From: Aldehydirespirator sp963662645
GTDB taxonomy: Bacteria; Actinomycetota; Acidimicrobiia; Acidimicrobiales; Aldehydirespiratoraceae
Reading direction: 5' to 3'
NCBI GenBank assembly: GCA_963662645.2
Contig: OY759762.1
Coordinates: forward strand, 992,001-1,056,000
Length of the DNA stretch: 64,000 nt
Positions within the stretch are counted from its first letter, which is position 1. Each line of letters opens with the position of its first letter. The position numbers and the translations under genes were made by a program. Below, one piece after another: positions 1 through 8,002 of this stretch. Under the pieces are notes generated by a model, which worked only from the letters and a program-made list of their open reading frames with translations, had not been told where the DNA came from and did not search any database.

Positions 1-392
1 GCGGACAGCACCTCGGCCACCGTGGCCGCGTGGTTCGAGACGTGGCCGAGCTGGTGCGGGAACCCGGTGCGGAAGTTGGAAATTGTCCGCAGGCCGACCG
101 CGTGCTGCGACCGCCCGGTGACGAGCGCAGCCCGGGTGGGCGAGCAGAGCGGCGTGACATGGAAGTTGGTGAACTGCACGCCGTTGGCGGCCAGCCGGTC
201 GACGTTCGGGGTGTCGATGTCTGAGCCATAGCAGCCGAACTGGGCGAAGCCGGTGTCGTCGAGCAGCACGATCACCACGTTGGGCGAGCGCTCTCCGGGG
301 TGCGGCGGCTCGCTGAAGTGGGGCTCGGACTCAGCAAGGGTCCGACCGATGCGGCCCTCGAAGGTAGGGATCGGAATGTGCCCTTCAGTCAT
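1..392 (-). CDS. Sulfatase (arylsulfatase type), N-terminal 130 residues, cut by window edge
   Basis: Only the first ~130 codons lie in the window; the gene continues off the left edge. The start ATG is read at 392-390. Residues 45-46 are the Asp-Asp pair that binds the divalent metal in alkaline phosphatase-like sulfatases, followed by a conserved Gly-Cys-Tyr-Gly stretch (53-56). Residue Cys83 sits in a Cys-Ser-Pro-Thr-Arg motif, the site converted to formylglycine in type I sulfatases (C-x-P-x-R), so activity would need a formylglycine-generating enzyme, not seen here. The family hydrolyses sulfate esters. No signal peptide is visible in the first 40 residues. An 18-bp tandem array starts 41 bases upstream of the start codon. 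The family is sure; the substrate is unknown. Confidence 0.9.
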   Translation of the reverse strand, partial: MTEGHIPIPTFEGRIGRTLAESEPHFSEPPHPGERSPNVVIVLLDDTGFAQFGCYGSDIDTPNVDRLAANGVQFTNFHVTPLCSPTRAALVTGRSQHAVGLRTISNFRTGFPHQLGHVSNHAATVAEVLS

Positions 393-433
393 GGGGACTC
401 CTCTGGGTGCGGCTTCAGGTGAGGGCGCAGATG

Positions 434-577
434 CTCGTGGAGTACGGGGCGCTCGTGGAGTACGGGGCGCTCGTGGAGTACGGGGCGCTCGTGGAGTACG
501 GGGCGCTCGTGGAGTACGGGGCGCTCGTGGAGTACGGGGCGCTCGTGCAGTACGGGGCACTCGTGCAGGTGCAGGTG
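434..577. repeat. 18-bp tandem array, 8 units, upstream of the sulfatase gene
   Basis: The unit CTCGTGGAGTACGGGGCG occurs six times without change at 434-541, followed by one unit with two substitutions (542-559) and one strongly diverged unit (560-577). The unit length is a multiple of three, but no plausible protein reads through it: the metallo-hydrolase gene ends at 588 and the sulfatase gene starts at 392, so the array fills the 195-base intergenic gap and lies in the leader or promoter of the sulfatase gene. Unit number could change by slippage. Confidence 0.9.
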
Positions 578-587
578 CTGGTGGAAC

Positions 588-1418
588 TCAAGGTCGGACC
601 TCGACCCGGTGCAGGTCGTCGCCCACCTCTATCGTGCCGTCGAAGTGCTCGGCGGCCAGGGCCCGGTACGTGTCGTCGTCTCCGGCGGCCGGGGGCGGGA
701 AGTAGTGGGTCATCACCAGCGTCTTCATTCCGGCCCGGGCCGCGGTCCGGGCGGCCTCCGCCGGTGACGAGTGGTAGTCGAGCGTGTCGAGCACCCGCGG
801 GATCGGTAGCGCCGAGACGACGTCTTTGCGGATGACGGTGTGGACCATTGCTTGCGCGCCCTCGCACAGCCGGTCGAGGCCCGCGCAGGGCACGGTGTCG
901 CCGGCTGCGACCACCGACGAGCCTCCGTAGTCGAAGCGGAAGGCAACCGTGGGCTCCACCGGCTTGTGGTCGGTCGGGGCGCAGGCGATGCGCACGTCCC
1001 CGCCGAGGTAGATCTCACCCTCGGTGACCTCGACCACCTCGACCGGCGGCGGGTAGTCGAGGTCGTCGTGGTGAGCGATGCGGTAGCCGATGTCGGGGCC
1101 GAGCGACTCCCCGATGCCGGTCACCACCCGCCGCGTCCCGGCCGGGCCGACGATGGTCAGCGGGCTCGGCTCGAACGTCGTGATCCAGCGGGTGGTGATG
1201 ATGTCGTTGAGGTCGGTGATGTGGTCGCTGTGGAGATGGGTCAGCAACACCGCCCGCAGTTGGGCGGCGCCGCTGCCGGCCGCAGCCAAACGCATCAGCA
1301 CCCCCCGCCCCGCGTCCACCAGATACTGCTCGGATCCGCCCGCGATCAGAGTCGCTGGCCCGGCCCGCCGCGGGTCGGGAACGGGACCGCCAGTCCCGAG
1401 AAGCGTGACAGTGATCAT
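588..1418 (-). CDS. MBL-fold metallo-hydrolase (ribonuclease Z / AtsA-like)
   Basis: A 276-residue protein beginning with a beta strand and the Leu-Gly-Thr-Gly-Gly turn typical of the RNase Z/AtsA branch of the metallo-beta-lactamase superfamily. The metal-binding His-x-His-x-Asp-His motif is present as HLHSDH near residue 61-66; further metal ligands are likely in the Asp-His (APTDH), GDT and C-terminal MTHYFPP segments. The family hydrolyses phosphodiesters, sulfate esters or similar bonds with two zinc ions in the cytoplasm. Its neighbour is a sulfatase, which fits an AtsA-like arylsulfatase role, but this is inference. Six bases separate it from the upstream acetyltransferase gene, so the two are probably cotranscribed. 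Confidence 0.85.
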   Translation of the reverse strand: MITVTLLGTGGPVPDPRRAGPATLIAGGSEQYLVDAGRGVLMRLAAAGSGAAQLRAVLLTHLHSDHITDLNDIITTRWITTFEPSPLTIVGPAGTRRVVTGIGESLGPDIGYRIAHHDDLDYPPPVEVVEVTEGEIYLGGDVRIACAPTDHKPVEPTVAFRFDYGGSSVVAAGDTVPCAGLDRLCEGAQAMVHTVIRKDVVSALPIPRVLDTLDYHSSPAEAARTAARAGMKTLVMTHYFPPPAAGDDDTYRALAAEHFDGTIEVGDDLHRVEVRP

Positions 1419-1424
1419 CGGGAC

Positions 1425-1919
1425 CTACCTCGCTTGCGGCCACGCGGGTGGGACTACGAAGCGCTGGACGGGCCCGTCCTCGGTCTCAAACTCGCCGAAC
1501 TCGACGGGAATGATCGACCGCCAGAATGAGGTGGCGCTCGGGTTGGAAGCGAGCTGGCGGAGTTGCCACTCGCCGGGATACTTCCGGAAGAGTTGAAGCG
1601 CCGCCTCCCGCCCCACACCCGAGCGACGAAATCGCCGCATCACGAAGAACTCCGACATATCGATAGGCGGTCCAAGGCGAACGAGAGCGAACCCCGCCCA
1701 CCGCCCATCAACATCGATGAGGAACGGGTGCCGGTCGGCATCGATCCAGTAATCGTCGAGGTACGGATAGCCGTAGAGCCCGTGAACGTCAATATCGCGG
1801 TCGTCGAGCTCTGAGAGATCGTGTTGGTACAGTTCAAGCAGGTGCCGCAAGACAGGCCTGTCGGCGATGGTTGCCTCAAGCACCTCGACGGCGCGCACAG
1901 GCTCAGAGGCTAATCCCAA
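1425..1919 (-). CDS. GNAT family N-acetyltransferase
   Basis: A 164-residue GNAT protein. The acetyl-CoA pyrophosphate-binding motif A is visible as RRSGVGREAA around residues 97-106, preceded by the strand MSEFFVMRRF; the C-terminal part contains NPSATSFW, typical of motif B, where substrate and CoA are gripped. The substrate is not predictable. The listed start is TTG at 1919; a GTG seven codons downstream is an alternative. It lies 6 bases upstream of the MBL hydrolase gene. Confidence 0.8.
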   Translation of the reverse strand: MGLASEPVRAVEVLEATIADRPVLRHLLELYQHDLSELDDRDIDVHGLYGYPYLDDYWIDADRHPFLIDVDGRWAGFALVRLGPPIDMSEFFVMRRFRRSGVGREAALQLFRKYPGEWQLRQLASNPSATSFWRSIIPVEFGEFETEDGPVQRFVVPPAWPQAR

Positions 1920-1981
1920 GGCCGACCAGCTACCCGAATAGGTGGTCCGACCACATGCCGGACTAGGGGGACGGGAGTCGG

Positions 1982-2368
1982 CTAGCGCTGACGTCGGCCG
2001 GCGCTGGCGTCGATGAGGACGCGGCCGCCATCCACAACATCGATGTTCAGGTTGTGGCTGTGCAACATGGCCATGCCCAACAGTGGGGCGGCGTTCGCTT
2101 CATCGGCATCGACGAACTTGGTCTGCCCATCCCAGACCACCGCCACCCCGTAGGTGTCGAATACGTCCCGGCTGCCGTTGGCCAATACCATGCTCTTCTG
2201 TCCGAGCCATTCCAATCCCAACTCCTCGACCAGGGCCGGCGGCAGGGTCAGGAAGCCGTTGAAGCCGGTGTCTATCACCGCGTCTACGTTGCGCTCCCGC
2301 CCGGAGGGGCCAACCAAGGGGACGCGTACAACGGCTTCGTGGTGAGCGTTGACGACCCCCTGTATCAA
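1982..2368 (-). CDS. Clan AA (retropepsin-like) aspartic protease
   Basis: A small single-domain aspartic protease fold. The catalytic Asp-Thr-Gly occurs in AVIDTGFNGFLTLP, and the second conserved half is LLGMAMLHSHNLNIDV, which matches the bacterial clan AA family that probably acts as a homodimer. I chose the TTG start at 2368: it overlaps the stop codon of the upstream gene (TTGA) and has GGAGAG four bases before it. A longer reading from 2473 would overlap the upstream gene by over 100 bases and adds arginine-rich sequence unlike the family. The pair with the 102-residue protein upstream is common in cyanobacteria and other bacteria; its function is not established. Confidence 0.8.
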   Translation of the reverse strand: MIQGVVNAHHEAVVRVPLVGPSGRERNVDAVIDTGFNGFLTLPPALVEELGLEWLGQKSMVLANGSRDVFDTYGVAVVWDGQTKFVDADEANAAPLLGMAMLHSHNLNIDVVDGGRVLIDASAGRRQR

Positions 2369-2673
2369 GAGGCTCTCCGCAGGGGACGGCCTCCCAGGTG
2401 GTAAACCGCCGGGTAGCCGACTCGCACGAACCAGAAGCCGCCGTCCGGATGCCTGGATATGAGGCGCTCCCATGCGGCCACAACGCTCTCAGCAACGGCA
2501 TAGTCTCCGCTGTCCACATCGATGGCGACGATTTCTCCGTGGTGGTCGGCCTCGACCTGCTGTCGGATGTGCCGCTCGTAGATCTTGTCGCCCCAGAGCG
2601 CCGTCTCTTGCTTCATGCGGCCCGGCGGCGTGGCGGGCACAGGTGATTGCGCGTGTTCCGAAGCATCCGACAT
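2365..2673 (-). CDS. Conserved small protein, partner of the aspartic protease
   Basis: A 102-residue soluble protein. Its core (roughly residues 29-95) has the conserved pattern Y-E-R-H-I-R..VEADHHGEIVAIDVDSGDY....A..RL..RHPD..FW.VRVGYPAVYHLGG, which I recognise as a family found directly upstream of retropepsin-like proteases. The start ATG at 2673-2671 has a strong ribosome binding site, GGGAGG. Its stop codon overlaps the start of the protease gene, so translation is coupled. The arrangement looks like a two-gene module (toxin-antitoxin-like in layout), but no activity is known to me. Confidence 0.75.
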   Translation of the reverse strand: MSDASEHAQSPVPATPPGRMKQETALWGDKIYERHIRQQVEADHHGEIVAIDVDSGDYAVAESVVAAWERLISRHPDGGFWFVRVGYPAVYHLGGRPLRRAS

Positions 2674-2781
2674 GTGTGCCTCCCTCAGCTGAGGTTAGCG
2701 AGTTCTCCTGCGGCGAGTTGCTGAGTGCCGCCGAGTGCATCAGGCGGTGAGTTTCGGAGTTGTCGACCAGGACCAGATGAA

Positions 2782-2850
2782 ACTCGTAACCCGAGGGGTT
2801 TGAAATTCGTAGTTGGAGGGGTTTGCGCTTCGGACTTGGAGGGTTCTGCC
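2782..2850. repeat. Three imperfect 23-bp direct repeats upstream of the protease module
   Basis: Units are 2782-2804, 2805-2827 and 2828-2850. They share the pattern (A/C)(C/T)TCG(T/G)A..(C/T)(C/T)GGAGGGGTTTG. The array lies 109 bases upstream of the start at 2673, in the presumed promoter region of the two-gene protease module, and 55 bases downstream of the aminotransferase gene's stop codon. It may be a set of operator sites; no other feature is visible in 2674-2904. Confidence 0.6.
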
Positions 2851-2904
2851 GGTTCGCGGCGCTCTTCTTGGAGTCGGACGCCGCTAGGTCCGGCTGGGAT
2901 CCCT

Positions 2905-4197
2905 TCAGGTGTCAGCGGCGGCTAGGGCGTCGACAATTGCGGCGGCTCCCTCGTCGATCTCGGCCGCGGTGACGTTGAGCATGGGGGTGACCCGGATCAC
3001 GTTGCCGTAGAGGCCTCCCTTGCCGACCAGCAGGCCCCGGTTGCGGCACTCCTCGAGCACCGCGCCGGCCCGGGCCGCGTTGGGCTCGATGGATCCGGGG
3101 TGCACGAACTCCATGGCCTGCATGAGGCCCCGGCCCCGCAGCTCGGCCACCCAGTCGAAGCGCTCGACCGCTGGGGTGAGCGCATCGGCCAGCCGCCGCC
3201 CCATGGCCTGCGCGTTGGCCTGCAGGTCGTCCTCCAGCACCCGGCGCAGTGTGGCCCGGCCGGCGGCGGCCGACAGCGGGTTGCCTCCGAAGGTGGAGAA
3301 CTGCAGGGCCTTGATGGCGTCGAATATGTCGGCCCGGGCCACCACGCCGGCCAGGGTGATGCCGTTGCCGACGCCCTTGGCGAAGGTGAGCATGTCGGGC
3401 ACGATCCCGTGGGCCTCGTAGCCCCAGAAGTGTTCGCCGGTACGGCCCCAGCCGGTCTGCACCTCGTCGGAGATGAACAGGATGTTGTGGGACGACAGCA
3501 CCTTTCCCATGGCGCCGAAGAAGCCGTCGGGAGGCACGGTGAACCCGCCCACGCCCTGGATGGGCTCCGCGATCATGGCGGCCACATCACCGGCGGTGGT
3601 CATGTCGATGAGCTGCACCAGGTCGTCGACGCAGGCGGCGGTGTAGGCGTCGTCGTCGAGATGCCGGAACGGGCTTCGGAGCCGGTAGCCGCCGTGCACG
3701 TAGGTGACGTTGAGGCCGGTGTGGCTGGTGGACGACCAGCTGCGCTGGGCGGTGATGGCCTGCGCCGAGAAGGTCCGCCCGTGGTAGCTGTTGCGCATGG
3801 CCAGGATCTGGTTGGAGCCGCGGTAGGCGGTGGCCAGCAGCAGGGCGGCGTCGTTGGCCTCGCTCCCCGACGGCAGGAAGAACACCCGGGCGTCGTCGAT
3901 TCCCGACACCCGGGCCACGTCCTCGGCGAAGGCGATCATGGGCTCGCTCAGATACAGCGTCGAGGTGTGCATCACCTTGGCCGCCTGGTCCTGGACGGCG
4001 GCCAACACGCTGGGCTCGGCGTGGCCGATCATGGTGGTGAGCACCCCGCCAAAGAAGTCGAGGTAGCGGTTGCCCTCGACGTCCCAGACGTAGCTGCCCT
4101 CGCCCCGGTCGATCGAGACCGGCGGGTCGTAGAGCAGGTGCAGGAAGCTGGGCAGCGCCGAGGCGTAGCGCTCGGCCAGTTCAGCGTTTGTGGTCAT
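2905..4197 (-). CDS. Class III PLP-dependent aminotransferase
   Basis: A fold type I aminotransferase of subgroup II (class III), 430 residues from the chosen ATG at 4197 (MTTNAELAER); the longer reading to 4260 adds atypical sequence. The PLP-binding signature is clear: Asp-Glu-Val-Gln-Thr-Gly-Trp-Gly-Arg, and about 25 residues later the Schiff-base lysine in TFAKGVGNG. The glycine-rich PGDFFGG-type segment near the N terminus (FFGGVLTTMIGHAEP) also fits. The family moves amino groups from omega-amino acids or amines to pyruvate, glyoxylate or 2-oxoglutarate; similarity to alanine-glyoxylate and 4-aminobutyrate aminotransferases is general. It is followed upstream by an FAD amine oxidase gene on the same strand, suggesting amine catabolism. 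Confidence 0.9.
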   Translation of the reverse strand: MTTNAELAERYASALPSFLHLLYDPPVSIDRGEGSYVWDVEGNRYLDFFGGVLTTMIGHAEPSVLAAVQDQAAKVMHTSTLYLSEPMIAFAEDVARVSGIDDARVFFLPSGSEANDAALLLATAYRGSNQILAMRNSYHGRTFSAQAITAQRSWSSTSHTGLNVTYVHGGYRLRSPFRHLDDDAYTAACVDDLVQLIDMTTAGDVAAMIAEPIQGVGGFTVPPDGFFGAMGKVLSSHNILFISDEVQTGWGRTGEHFWGYEAHGIVPDMLTFAKGVGNGITLAGVVARADIFDAIKALQFSTFGGNPLSAAAGRATLRRVLEDDLQANAQAMGRRLADALTPAVERFDWVAELRGRGLMQAMEFVHPGSIEPNAARAGAVLEECRNRGLLVGKGGLYGNVIRVTPMLNVTAAEIDEGAAAIVDALAAADT

Positions 4198-4302
4198 GGC
4201 GGAGATTATGCCCGAGCCGCGACCGTCCGAGCCTGAGGTTCCTGGATTCAGTGCGCACATGACCCGACACGTAAGGCATCTCCGGCCGACGATGTTTCAA
4301 CC

Positions 4303-4338
4303 AGCGGTGATGTTCCAGTGAGCGGTGATGTTCCAGAT
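4303..4338. repeat. Two 18-bp direct repeats between the amine oxidase and aminotransferase genes
   Basis: The unit AGCGGTGATGTTCCAG(T/A)(G/T) occurs at 4303-4320 and 4321-4338, 20 bases downstream (in the sense of transcription) of the stop codon at 4358. A diverged third copy may precede it (GATGTTTCAACC). No hairpin is obvious. The stretch 4198-4357 holds nothing else that I can name. Confidence 0.5.
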
Positions 4339-4357
4339 GGCGGGCGATGCCGGACAG

Positions 4358-5758
4358 TCAGTCGTTGCGGAGCTTGCGGGCGAGGGTGACCGCGGCTCTG
4401 GCCTCGCGGTTGGTGCGGTACTCGTAGAGGTCGGCGGCGGCCAGAATCCAGCGGCTGGTCCGCACTCCGAGCCAGCGCAGCGGCTCGGGCTCCCAGCGGC
4501 GATGGCGGACTCCCACCCACGGCAGGTCGACCCGCTCGGAGTCGGTGCCGGTGATCAGGTCGGCCAGGGTGCGCCCGGCCAGGTTCGAGGGCGCCACTCC
4601 CTCCCCCACGTACCCGCCCGCGCCGGCGGTGCCCGCAGCCCGGTCGCAGTGCACGAACGGGGTCCAGTTGCGGGGCACGGCGAGCACGCCTCCCCACCGG
4701 TGGGTGACCCGGGCCTCCGACAGCGCAGGGAACAGGTCCACCAGCGTGGCGTGGATGCGCTCGTGCGAGCGGTGGTGCTGCTCGACGGACGGACTGATCC
4801 GCGAACCGTACAGGTAGGGCACTCCCCGACCGCCGAAGGCGATCCGGTTGTCGGCGGTGCGCTGGCCGTAGATCACCATGTAGCGGTCGTCGGCGAAAGT
4901 GGGCCGGTCGGCTAGGCCGATCTCGTCGAACACCGACTGCGGCAGCGGCTCCGTGCCGATCATCAGCGAGTAGACAGGCAGCAGCTGGCGCCTGCGGCCC
5001 CGCAGGTCGCGGGTGTAGGCCTCGGTGGCCCGCACTACCACCTCGGCTCGCACCGTGCCGCGGTCGGTCAGCACCCGGCCCGGCTCTATGGCGGTGGCGG
5101 CCGTCTGCTCGACGATGGTCGCACCCCGCCGCTCCACCGCCTCGGCCAGGCCCCGCACGAGCCGGGCCGGGTCGTGCGCCGCGCAGGGGGCGTAGAAGAT
5201 CCCGCTCAGCACCTCGGTGGCTCGGGCATGGCTGCGGGCCTCGTCCGCCGTGAGCAGTCGGATCTCGTCCTCCGTCAGCCCTAGTTCATGATGGTGAGCC
5301 ACTTCAGCGGCTTGGCGTTCGGCCTGGGGGCGGTTGCGGGCGAAGCGGATGACTCCGCCCTTGTGGTAGCCGCATTCGATCCCCTCGGCCGCGGCCACCC
5401 GTCCGATCTCGTCGACGCTGTCGAACACGGCCCGGGCGAGGCGCAGCGAAGCGGGCAGGTCGGCGAGAGCCGCGTATTTCTCGATCCCGGCGGCCAGCTC
5501 GCCCACTACCCAGCCGCCATTGCGGCCGGAGGCCCCGAAGCCGCAGACGTCACGTTCGATCACCGTCACCCGCAGCGTCGGGTCGAGGCCGAGCAGGTAG
5601 TAGGCGGTCCACAGCCCGGTGAACCCGCCACCGACAATGGCCACATCGGCGTCGCGGTCGCCGTCGAGCGCGGGACGGGGGTCGAGCGAGCCCGGGAAGG
5701 TGTCGAGCCACATCGACCGCTCGCGGTACCGGGCGTCCGACGTCGCGGCGGGGGGCAT
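4358..5758 (-). CDS. FAD-dependent amino acid/amine oxidoreductase (DAO family)
   Basis: About 466 residues from ATG at 5758. Near the N terminus a Rossmann dinucleotide-binding motif is seen (VAIVGGGFTGLWTAYYLL), followed by a strand ending in glutamate (VTVIERD) that binds the FAD ribose, and by FGASGRNGG, a hallmark of the DadA/PuuB/ordL branch of the DAO family. The C-terminal part has a second FAD contact, GYVGEGVAPSNLAGR. These enzymes oxidise secondary amines, N-methyl amino acids or gamma-glutamylputrescine. The aminotransferase gene downstream on the same strand could use the product. Start choice is uncertain; the in-frame ATG at 5713 (MWLDTFPG) is equally good by family comparison. 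Confidence 0.88.
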   Translation of the reverse strand: MPPAATSDARYRERSMWLDTFPGSLDPRPALDGDRDADVAIVGGGFTGLWTAYYLLGLDPTLRVTVIERDVCGFGASGRNGGWVVGELAAGIEKYAALADLPASLRLARAVFDSVDEIGRVAAAEGIECGYHKGGVIRFARNRPQAERQAAEVAHHHELGLTEDEIRLLTADEARSHARATEVLSGIFYAPCAAHDPARLVRGLAEAVERRGATIVEQTAATAIEPGRVLTDRGTVRAEVVVRATEAYTRDLRGRRRQLLPVYSLMIGTEPLPQSVFDEIGLADRPTFADDRYMVIYGQRTADNRIAFGGRGVPYLYGSRISPSVEQHHRSHERIHATLVDLFPALSEARVTHRWGGVLAVPRNWTPFVHCDRAAGTAGAGGYVGEGVAPSNLAGRTLADLITGTDSERVDLPWVGVRHRRWEPEPLRWLGVRTSRWILAAADLYEYRTNREARAAVTLARKLRND

Positions 5759-5809
5759 CCCGCCACTGTACGCCCGCGGCGGGCCGGACCGAGCTCGTAC
5801 CGCACCGCC

Positions 5810-5859
5810 GAACTGGCAGCCGGCAACGCCCAACACGGCCCCCACCGCTGCCAATTCCC
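5810..5859 (-). repeat. Palindromic intergenic element, copy 1
   Basis: The outer arms are GAACTGGCAGC (5810-5820) and GCTGCCAATTCCC (5847-5859). On the minus strand the arms read GAATTGGCAGC and GCTGCCAGTTC and pair completely with one G-U pair. The loop differs from the other copies. Same asymmetry as copies at 5882, 7107 and 54405. Confidence 0.75.
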
Positions 5860-5881
5860 GTCAACGCCAACCCCCCACCGC

Positions 5882-5930
5882 GAACTGGCAGCAATACGCA
5901 CGCCACCCGTGCACAACGCTGCCAATTCCC
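5882..5930 (-). repeat. Palindromic intergenic element, copy 2
   Basis: Arms at 5882-5892 and 5918-5930. The loop holds an inner inverted repeat GCACG...CGTGC (5898-5912) and closely resembles the loop of the copy at 54405 (both contain GCACGCCAC and GCACAA). Copies 1 and 2 fill most of the 212-base gap between two divergent genes. Confidence 0.8.
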
Positions 5931-5970
5931 TTGGGGGACCACTGATCAGCAACCGGGATACTCTGCGGGT

Positions 5971-7086
5971 ATGCGACGGCCGCCGATCAGGCAACTCGAC
6001 CTGGCCGGGTCGCCCGAGACAATGGGCGACGCCCACGGACGAGCCCACGCGGCCGAGATCAGGAGCTATGCCCGCGACCGGGTCGATCTAGTGGCCGAGG
6101 GCCTGTGGAGTGGTGGACCGCTCGAGCGGGGCGCGGTGTTGGAGCTGGCCGAGGCGAGCTTGCCCGCTCACGAGGAGTTCTCGCCGCGCCTGCACGCCGA
6201 GATGACGGCCATGGCGTCCGCCGCGGGCATCACGCTGGCCGAGGCGGTGGTGGTGGGCGGGTTCACCGACTTCGTGGACACCGTTCGGGCCGCAACCGCG
6301 GGCCCGCACCCGGTCTCGGTGACTGAGGACGACTGCACCGCGTTCGTGGTGCCTGACGGGCGCGCCGCCGGGGCGGGTCTGCTCGGCCAGACCTGGGACA
6401 TGCACGACACCGCCACCGACTATGTCGTGCTGGTCCGCCTCCGACCCGATGACGCGCCCGACGCACTGGTGTTCACCACCGTGGGATGCCTGGGCCAGAT
6501 CGGTATGAACTCTGAGGGCGTGTGCGTGGGCATCAACAACCTCACCGGCAACGACGGCCGCTTCGGGGTGACCTGGCCGTCAGTGGTACGCGAGATGCTG
6601 GCCCAGTCCACCGCGGCCGAGGCGCTGGACGCGCTGCTGCGAGCCGACCTCGCCGGTGCCCACAACTACCTCATCCTCGACGCAGAGGGGCGGGGCTTCA
6701 ACGTCGAGGCCATGCCCTCGGCCCGACCGGTGCAGCCGCTCGGGGCCAAGCCGCTGGCACACACCAACCACGTCACCGACCCTGCGGCCGCGCCCTTCGA
6801 GGGACAGAGGGACGTCGAAGTCATGGCCAACTCGCGCCTCCGCCTGGAACTGGCCGAGGTCATGCTGTCCGACCCGAGCAAGCCGGTCGACGCCCAGCGG
6901 CTCATGGAAATCACCCGAGAGCCCACTGCCATCTGCCGCCAGCCCGACGCCAAGTACCGGGTCGAGACGAGCGGCGCAGTGATCATGCGGCCCCGCACCG
7001 GCGATTTCTGGGCCTGCTGGGGCCAGCCCGCCGACAACGACTACCAGCACTTCTCGCTGACACCTGCCGCTGTCGGCTATGGCTGA
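5971..7086 (+). CDS. C45-family Ntn-hydrolase (acyl-CoA:6-aminopenicillanate acyltransferase-like)
   Basis: A 371-residue protein of the peptidase C45 family. The precursor is expected to cut itself before Cys122 (context DD-C-TAFVV), which would then be the N-terminal nucleophile of the larger chain. Downstream, the conserved LLGQTWDMHD, GCLGQIGMNSEGV and NNLTGNDGRFGVTW stretches fit this fold, including oxyanion-hole and substrate pocket segments. The N-terminal domain contains the family's G-x-x-xG-xAHGRAHA motif. Members form or cut amide bonds, as in penicillin N-acyltransferases, but most bacterial homologues have no known substrate. No signal peptide. It is transcribed away from the FAD amine oxidase gene. 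Confidence 0.85.
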   Translation: MRRPPIRQLDLAGSPETMGDAHGRAHAAEIRSYARDRVDLVAEGLWSGGPLERGAVLELAEASLPAHEEFSPRLHAEMTAMASAAGITLAEAVVVGGFTDFVDTVRAATAGPHPVSVTEDDCTAFVVPDGRAAGAGLLGQTWDMHDTATDYVVLVRLRPDDAPDALVFTTVGCLGQIGMNSEGVCVGINNLTGNDGRFGVTWPSVVREMLAQSTAAEALDALLRADLAGAHNYLILDAEGRGFNVEAMPSARPVQPLGAKPLAHTNHVTDPAAAPFEGQRDVEVMANSRLRLELAEVMLSDPSKPVDAQRLMEITREPTAICRQPDAKYRVETSGAVIMRPRTGDFWACWGQPADNDYQHFSLTPAAVGYG

Positions 7087-7106
7087 GGACCCTGCCGGCC
7101 CGCCCC

Positions 7107-7156
7107 GAACTGGCAGCAGAACGCGCCCCATAGGGGGCAAGACGCTGCCAATTCCC
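7107..7156 (-). repeat. Palindromic intergenic element, copy 3
   Basis: Arms at 7107-7117 (GAACTGGCAGC) and 7144-7156 (GCTGCCAATTCCC). The loop contains a nested inverted repeat (GCGCCCCATAGGGGGC, 7123-7138). It sits 20 bases after the stop codon of the C45 gene and 29 bases before the next start. Confidence 0.8.
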
Positions 7157-7185
7157 GTGGGTCGGTGGCAGGCGGTGGGCGGCCC

Positions 7186-7818
7186 ATGGGCGAGCTGACG
7201 TACACCCGGATCCGGGCCGAGTGGGCCGAGGCGCTCCAGCACATCGAGCACACGTCGTTCCCGACCGCGGACCGCGAGGACCTCTACTGGGCTGACGAGC
7301 TGCGGACTCTGGCCCGCGAGTTCGGTGAGGGTGGCGTGGTGGTGCTCGACGGCGACACCCCGGTGGCTATGGGGCTGGGCATCCGCATCCATTTCGACTT
7401 CAGCCACACCCAGCACTCGATCCGCGACTTGGTGGGGGTCGACGGCGGCACCGGCCACGTTCCCGACGGCCCCTGGTACTACGGAACCAGCATCGCGGTG
7501 CTGCCCGACTACCGGCGCCGGGGCATCGGCCGCCGGCTCTACGACATGCGCAAGCAGATCTGTCGCGACCTCAACCTGGCCGGCATCGTGGCCGGAGGGG
7601 TGATCCCCGGCTACGCCGACCACAAGAACAAGATGTCGGCCGCGGACTACGTGGCCAGGGTCTCGGCGGGCGAGCTGTACGACGCCACCCTCACCATGCA
7701 GATCGCCAACGGCTTCGAAGCCCGCGGCGTGATCGCCAACTACATCACCGACCCCGCAGTCGACAGCTGGGCATCCCTGATCGTCTGGGACAACCCCGAC
7801 AACAACCCCGACCTCTGA
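7186..7818 (+). CDS. GNAT family N-acetyltransferase
   Basis: 210 residues from ATG at 7186; an upstream in-frame start at 7165 would begin just after the palindromic element and is less likely. The acetyl-CoA-binding motif A is clear: the strand GTSIAVLPDY followed by RRRGIGRRLYD. A second conserved block, GGVIPGYADHKNKM, and the C-terminal EARGVIANYITDP fit a subfamily in which a newcomer GNAT sits next to amidohydrolases or C-N hydrolases, although I cannot name the substrate. Acts in the cytosol. It follows the C45 gene on the same strand. Confidence 0.82.
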   Translation: MGELTYTRIRAEWAEALQHIEHTSFPTADREDLYWADELRTLAREFGEGGVVVLDGDTPVAMGLGIRIHFDFSHTQHSIRDLVGVDGGTGHVPDGPWYYGTSIAVLPDYRRRGIGRRLYDMRKQICRDLNLAGIVAGGVIPGYADHKNKMSAADYVARVSAGELYDATLTMQIANGFEARGVIANYITDPAVDSWASLIVWDNPDNNPDL

Positions 7819-8002
7819 CGATCCCTTTGCGAGTCCGCCAGCAGGCGCCCCGAACAGGACAACAATCAGATGTTTTCAATATGAGATTCCCGTTGGTATG
7901 GATCGAAGCGATATGGTGTCGCCTCCAGGCTCTCGCAGCACGAGCGCGTGCGCATCTACCGGTGGCGAGCAGCCGACACCCTGAAGGGGGAATCACCAAG
8001 CC

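Noticed and set aside
434..577. CRISPR array
   Set aside because: Units are directly adjacent with no spacers, and no cas gene is present.
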